Assembly (NCBI GenBank): GCA_015655115.1
Contig: JAATFQ010000072.1
Location: 1 to 36,193 of the forward strand
Length of the DNA stretch: 36,193 nucleotides
Direction: 5' to 3'
From: Sphingobacteriales bacterium
Lineage (GTDB): Bacteria; Bacteroidota; Bacteroidia; Sphingobacteriales; Sphingobacteriaceae
Under the pieces are notes generated by a model that did not search any database, was not told the origin of the DNA, and saw only the letters and a list, made by a program, of their open reading frames with translations. This document shows positions 32,302-36,193 of this stretch, in pieces (position 1 is the stretch's first letter; each line of letters begins with the position of its first letter). A program made the translations under genes and the position numbers.

Positions 32302-34596
32302 TTAATTCAGCGTAAATTTTACCGTTTTAACGTCATTGCTGCTGCTACCGATCATTAACTCGAAATCGCCAGGTTCGGCAACATGCTCCAGCATAGAGTT
32401 ATAAAACTTCAGTAGCTCAGTGGTAATTTTAAATGTCACCGCTTTAGATTCCCCAGCCTTAAGTTTAATTTTCTGGAACCCTTTAAGCTCTTTTACAGGT
32501 CTGGATACGCTACCTACCAAATCCCTTATATACAACTGTACAACTTCTGCCCCATCAGTTTTACCTGTGTTTGTGACCGTTACCGATGCTGTTATTTCAG
32601 TATTGCTGGTCATCATTGCTGAACTCAGTTTAATATCACTATAGCTGAATTGCGTATAGCTTAAGCCAAAGCCAAATGGATACAAGGGTGCATTTTTCTC
32701 ATCCAGGTAATTGCTCCTGAATTTCTGAAAACCATTGTCAGATGCTGGTCTGCCTGTATTTAAATGATTGTAGTATACCGGAATCTGTGCAACACTGCGG
32801 GGGAATGTCGAAGATAATTTTCCACTGGGATTCACATCACCAAATACAACATCGGCAATAGCAGTGGCTGCTTCACTGCCGCCAAACCATACATTCAATA
32901 TTGCAGGTACATTTGCCTGTTCCCATACCAGTGTCATCGGGCGACCAGCGAACAGTACTAAAACAACCGGTTTACCTGTTTTCAGTAACTCGGCCAGCAG
33001 TCTTTTTTGCACATCGGGAATACCGATATCCGTGCGGCTGCTGGATTCTCCGCTCATTTCAGATGATTCGCCCATTGCGGCAATAATCACATCTGCTTGT
33101 GCTGCAATCTGAAGCGCCTCTGCCTTTAGCTCTTCCTCGCTCCTGTCATCGCGGTTAAGCTCACGCCCAAACATTGTTGAATTTTTTTCAAGCGTGGCAT
33201 CTGCAGTGAGGTTAGCACCTTTTGCATATAGTATCTTAGTATTTTTACCTGCAACTTCTTTCAGCCCCTCTACCACTGTAGCAGGGCGGTCAAGTTTGGC
33301 GGCTACACTCCAGGTACCAACCATATTAGAACGCGTATCGGCTAAGGGGCCAATTACGGCGATAGTCTGCTTTTTATTTTTGGAAAGCGGCAGTACATTG
33401 CCTTCATTTTTAAGCAGTACAAAACTCTCTGATGCAGTTTTGCGCGCTATAGCCCGGTTTTCTTTGTTATAAATATCTTTTTTAGCACGCAATGGGTCAC
33501 AATACTTGTAAGGGTTGGCAAATAGCCCAAGCTTATATTTGGCTTCAAGCACACGACGGCAGGCAGCGTCTATCTGTTGCTGTGTAACCTTGCCTTCTTG
33601 TACGGATTTTGTCAATGAATGTAAAAACCCTTCACTTACCATATCCATATCCAAGCCAGCTTTCAAAGCCATTTCTGAGGCAGCTTTAAGGTTACCAAGG
33701 CCATGGCTTACAATTTCTCCTATCCCGCCATAATCGGCAACAGTAAAACCATCGAACTTCCACTGGTTTCTGAGCACTTCCGTCAGCAGCCATTGATTAC
33801 CATGTGCAGGTATCCCGTCTACCAGGTTAAATGATGCCATTACACTACCAACACCTGCTTCTACAGCCGCCTTATAAGGGTATAGGTATTCATTGTACAT
33901 ACGCAGGTGACTCATGTCTACCGTATTATAATCCCGGCCAGCCTCAACAGCACCATATAAAGCAAAGTGTTTCACACAAGCCAGAATATTAGTATTGGAC
34001 GAGAATGAATTGTCTTTTCCCTGGTAGCCACGCACCATTGCCTTTGCAATTTCACCACCCAGAAAAGGGTCCTCGCCACTCCCTTCGGATACACGGCCCC
34101 AGCGCGGGTCGCGCGCAATATCTACCATCGGGCTAAACGTCCAGTTAATCCCATCGGCACTGGCCTCTGTTGCCGCGATATGGGCTGATTGTTCTATAGC
34201 TGCCATATCCCAGGTACTGGCAATACCGAGCGGAATCGGAAATACGGTTTCATAACCATGGATAACATCCATACCAAAAAGCATAGGGATCTTCATGCGG
34301 CTTTCCTCTACCGCTATACGCTGAATATCTTTTATCTTATCAACACCTTTAATGTTGAACATACCGCCCACCTGGCCTTTTTTAATTTTGGCGGCAATGT
34401 TGTTATTAGCTCCAAGCCCAGTAATAATATCACCCTCACTCGGCAGGTTCATTTGACCGATTTTCTCCTCAAGCGTCATTTTACTCATCAGGTTTGCAAT
34501 AAACGAATCCATTTTAGGGTCCTTAGTTTGTTGTGCATGCACAGTAACCGCCGTGATAAAGGCGGCAATAAATACTGTAAAAAAAACTCTCTTCAT
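32302..34596 (-). CDS. bglX: Glycoside hydrolase family 3, BglX-like beta-glucosidase, first gene of pair
   Basis: A 764-residue exported GH3 enzyme close to periplasmic BglX. The signal peptide ends near VHA-QQ (residue 21). The opening MTLEEKIGQMN, MDVIHGYETVFPIPLG (109-124) and FSPMVDIARDPRWGRVSEGSGEDP (around 154-177) are strong BglX features. The nucleophile is Asp288 in TVADYGG, and the acid/base is probably Glu517 in EMSGESSSRTDIG. A fibronectin type III-like domain closes the protein. It acts on short beta-glucans or similar oligosaccharides in the periplasm. It differs clearly from its partner GH3 (different nucleophile context DYGG versus DWGG), so the pair likely covers two linkages or chain lengths rather than being a recent duplication. 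Confidence 0.92.
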   Translation of the reverse strand: MKRVFFTVFIAAFITAVTVHAQQTKDPKMDSFIANLMSKMTLEEKIGQMNLPSEGDIITGLGANNNIAAKIKKGQVGGMFNIKGVDKIKDIQRIAVEESRMKIPMLFGMDVIHGYETVFPIPLGIASTWDMAAIEQSAHIAATEASADGINWTFSPMVDIARDPRWGRVSEGSGEDPFLGGEIAKAMVRGYQGKDNSFSSNTNILACVKHFALYGAVEAGRDYNTVDMSHLRMYNEYLYPYKAAVEAGVGSVMASFNLVDGIPAHGNQWLLTEVLRNQWKFDGFTVADYGGIGEIVSHGLGNLKAASEMALKAGLDMDMVSEGFLHSLTKSVQEGKVTQQQIDAACRRVLEAKYKLGLFANPYKYCDPLRAKKDIYNKENRAIARKTASESFVLLKNEGNVLPLSKNKKQTIAVIGPLADTRSNMVGTWSVAAKLDRPATVVEGLKEVAGKNTKILYAKGANLTADATLEKNSTMFGRELNRDDRSEEELKAEALQIAAQADVIIAAMGESSEMSGESSSRTDIGIPDVQKRLLAELLKTGKPVVLVLFAGRPMTLVWEQANVPAILNVWFGGSEAATAIADVVFGDVNPSGKLSSTFPRSVAQIPVYYNHLNTGRPASDNGFQKFRSNYLDEKNAPLYPFGFGLSYTQFSYSDIKLSSAMMTSNTEITASVTVTNTGKTDGAEVVQLYIRDLVGSVSRPVKELKGFQKIKLKAGESKAVTFKITTELLKFYNSMLEHVAEPGDFELMIGSSSNDVKTVKFTLN

Positions 34597-35047
34597 CTTA
34601 AATATGTATAAATAAAATCATTCCGGCTCAGTATGCTACCGTATAAAAAATGTACTGATCATGTAAATCTATAATGATAAACCTTTAGATGATGGTGTTG
34701 TAGCAAAAGAAGTAGTGAGAAAAGAAATTAAAAAACTAATAATCAATTAGTTAATTACGATAAGCAGAACAAAAAAGTAGTAAAATTGTAGTCGCCAGAA
34801 AGCCCTAAATGTTATAATCCCAATTTTAGAAATCATAATCCCAAAATCTTGTCCAGAACGAATACTAAACAATTTGGCGGCAATCAACTGGGAATGTAAT
34901 TTCCTCTGTTAAAGATTCGCAAATAATCAAATGAGCAGCTAATTTAACTCCAGACTATTATGGTTTATCTTCAGTAGAATATATGGGGCCCAGCCGGTCA
35001 TTACCGCACATTCAATCAGATATTCGCCCAGGCTACAGCAAAAGCCA
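34597..35047. other. Intergenic region upstream of the GH3 operon
   Basis: No intact gene is seen in this 451-bp AT-rich stretch, which should hold the GH3 operon promoter on the minus strand. I found no clear TAnnTTTG match. A direct repeat ATAATCCCAA lies at 34814-34823 and 34835-34844, starting 21 bp apart (about two helical turns), which suits a tandem-bound regulator. The right end may contain decayed coding sequence preceding the channel remnant. Confidence 0.45.
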
Positions 35048-35400
35048 ATGCTCACCCTCCTCTTCTATCTGCAGAATAATGCGGGGAAGCTGATTATTAT
35101 GCTGTCGATGTTACTTCTTGCCTGGATTTATCTGAACTCTTTAAAAAAGATATACATTCAAAAAGGCTTGCCGGAAATAATTTTGAAGGGCAGCTGGTGC
35201 TTAAATATCCCTTCCTGTCTGCAACCTTAATAGTAATCAACCTGCTGCAATTTATTTTCCTGTCCCCTCCTTTTATTCTGAATGTGATCTTCTGGATATC
35301 GGCATCAATTATCCTTACCTTTTTATTCAGGACATTTATCACACGCTACTGGATGAAAGTATGGAGCATCATGGTGACCTTATTTTCGATTGCTGCTTAG
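35048..35400 (+). pseudogene. Frameshifted membrane-protein remnant, possibly a mechanosensitive-channel N-terminal region
   Basis: Two overlapping plus-strand frames both encode good membrane sequence. The first (from 35048) reads LLFYLQNNAGKLIIML and LLAWIYLNSLKKIY, then loses sense; the second takes over from about 35150-35200 with LVLKYPFLSATLIVINLLQF, SPPFILNVIFWI, FLFRTFITRYWMKVW, and stops at 35400. Joined by one frameshift they give about 115 residues with four hydrophobic helices, resembling the transmembrane lead-in of Bacteroidota MscS-like channels. The channel core is absent, so this is a truncated and frameshifted fragment. The family assignment is by resemblance only. The alternative is two unrelated short open frames. 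Confidence 0.4.
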
Positions 35401-35570
35401 TAGCACTCACTCTACATCCTTTCATTTACGCATTCGCGAAATTAGATTCTTTAAGATATGTTTCTTTGACAGGCAGATAAGAATTACAGGATGATGAAGA
35501 TAGCAGTTATTAAAACATGAAAAGCCCGTAAATTTTACGAGAGGCTACGTAAAGTTCCGGTCTCTAAGCT

Positions 35571-35610
35571 AAAAAAGGACTGTATCATCAAATCATGATC
35601 AGTCCTTTTT
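35571..35610. terminator. Bidirectional intrinsic terminator
   Basis: AAAAAGGACTG (35572-35582) pairs with CAGTCCTTTTT (35600-35610), and inside it ATCAT (35584-35588) pairs with ATGAT (35595-35599), giving about 16 bp with one bulged base and a 6-nt loop. The A-run and T-run give a U-tract in both directions. It lies 74 nt beyond the stop of the TonB-receptor gene on the minus strand and also after the plus-strand remnant. This is the clearest terminator in the window. Confidence 0.8.
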
Positions 35611-35683
35611 CTGTAAGTTATACGATATTTCCCAGCACACTTAACAGCTGGTTATCTTAAAAAATGCTGTCTCTTTTAACCCG

Positions 35684-36193
35684 TTAAAAACGATAAGAAA
35701 CTGCCAGGCGGAAATTGCGTGGCGATTCTGCCTGCCAGTAGTAAGCGTTGAGGTAAGCATAATAAGAACCGCTGTAAATGTATTTGTTCAGGATGTTAAA
35801 GGCATTAGCTGATATACGGAGCTTGTTATTTTCCCAAAACAAACCGCCATCCAGTTTAAAATAGTCAGGCAGCTTTTGCAGACCAACGCTCCAGGTATCT
35901 GTTTCTCTTCCGGCAAGGTAAGTACCTCCCAGGGAGATGCCTGTACCGCTCATGCTGCCGCTAAGCAATTTGTAGCTTAACCATGCATTTGCCACGTGTT
36001 TAGCGTAGCCGGGTACTACATCGCCAACTTTAATTGTATTGCCGGGAGATGCGGCAAGATCAGGGTTTAACTTGCTTACTTTTGAATCTGTCAATGCATA
36101 GTTAGCAGTCAGCGTAAGTCCTGGAAAAAGCTCTCCGCGCAGGTCGAACTCGATCCCTTGTGAACGTTTCTGACCAAAGACAATACTTAGTCC
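35684..36193 (-). CDS. TonB-dependent siderophore receptor, C-terminal part (truncated by window)
   Basis: The last 169 residues of an outer-membrane TonB-dependent receptor. The frame is open to the window edge and enters with GQKRSQGIEFDLRGELFPGL, the strand-turn phrase typical of ferrichrome/ferric-siderophore receptors (GxxRSxGxE). It continues with LTANYALTDSKV, LPDYFKLDGGLFWENNKLRIS, NAFNILNKYIYSG and the terminal strand NFRLAVSYRF ending in Phe, as needed for outer-membrane insertion. The family imports ferric siderophores with energy from TonB. The N-terminal plug lies beyond the window. It is followed by a bidirectional terminator. It is not a SusC-type protein: the barrel end and the RSQGIE phrase fit the siderophore group. 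Confidence 0.88.
   Translation of the reverse strand, partial: GLSIVFGQKRSQGIEFDLRGELFPGLTLTANYALTDSKVSKLNPDLAASPGNTIKVGDVVPGYAKHVANAWLSYKLLSGSMSGTGISLGGTYLAGRETDTWSVGLQKLPDYFKLDGGLFWENNKLRISANAFNILNKYIYSGSYYAYLNAYYWQAESPRNFRLAVSYRF

Noticed and set aside
30058..34596. The two GH3 genes as a recent tandem duplication
   Set aside because: Their nucleophile contexts (DWGG versus DYGG), N-terminal regions and acid/base loops differ clearly, so they belong to different GH3 subgroups.
35527..35539. Short palindrome CGTAAATTTTACG between the remnant and the terminator
   Set aside because: Perfect but short and AT-rich; no neighbouring promoter element supports an operator.

Overview
The window looks like a chromosomal segment of a Bacteroidota bacterium, most likely Sphingobacteriaceae (Pedobacter/Mucilaginibacter-like). 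The evidence is a SusC/SusD pair with an N-terminal STN domain, an ECF sigma/FecR regulatory pair, many exported glycoside hydrolases and esterases, near absence of Shine-Dalgarno sequences, a few TAnnTTTG-type -7 motifs and moderate-to-low GC. This assignment rests on gene content and motif style, not on a database search.

Left part (1-5.5 kb): the 3' end of a rhamnogalacturonan-acetylesterase-like SGNH esterase, a small unknown helical protein, an AT-rich 560-bp gap, then a two-gene signalling unit (a PAS-like histidine kinase followed by a receiver-GAF-like-kinase hybrid, with no DNA-binding output). A cysteine-poor carboxymuconolactone-decarboxylase-fold protein and a very lysine-rich 93-residue protein follow.

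Central part (5.5-23.5 kb, all minus strand): a polysaccharide utilization locus (PUL). In transcription order it holds ECF sigma factor, FecR anti-sigma, SusC, SusD, GH127, an SGNH-TPR membrane-anchored protein, an SxtJ-family membrane protein, a 49-residue DUF5989 microprotein, a NodU/SxtI-type carbamoyltransferase, a small lipoprotein, a GH2 and a CE2-type acetylesterase. From GH127 to the carbamoyltransferase the genes overlap or are only 10-16 nt apart, so a carbamoylation cassette appears to be wired into the PUL transcript. Sigma/FecR would sense TonB-dependent import through the SusC STN domain. SusCD would bring in an acetylated arabinose/galactose-containing glycan, and the esterases and GH2/GH127 would trim it. 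The role of the carbamoyl cassette is unknown, and it is the most interesting element here.

Right part (23.8-36.2 kb): LigD (three-domain end-joining ligase, no Ku in view), a NUDIX hydrolase, a six-helix voltage-gated-type K+ channel with a C-terminal zinc ribbon, a two-domain AcvB/VirJ-like alpha/beta hydrolase, and a two-gene GH3 operon with a strong terminator. After these come a frameshifted remnant that looks like a mechanosensitive channel N-terminal region, a bidirectional terminator, and the C-terminal end of a TonB-dependent siderophore-type receptor that runs off the window.

I saw no rRNA, tRNA, CRISPR array, insertion sequence or prophage gene.
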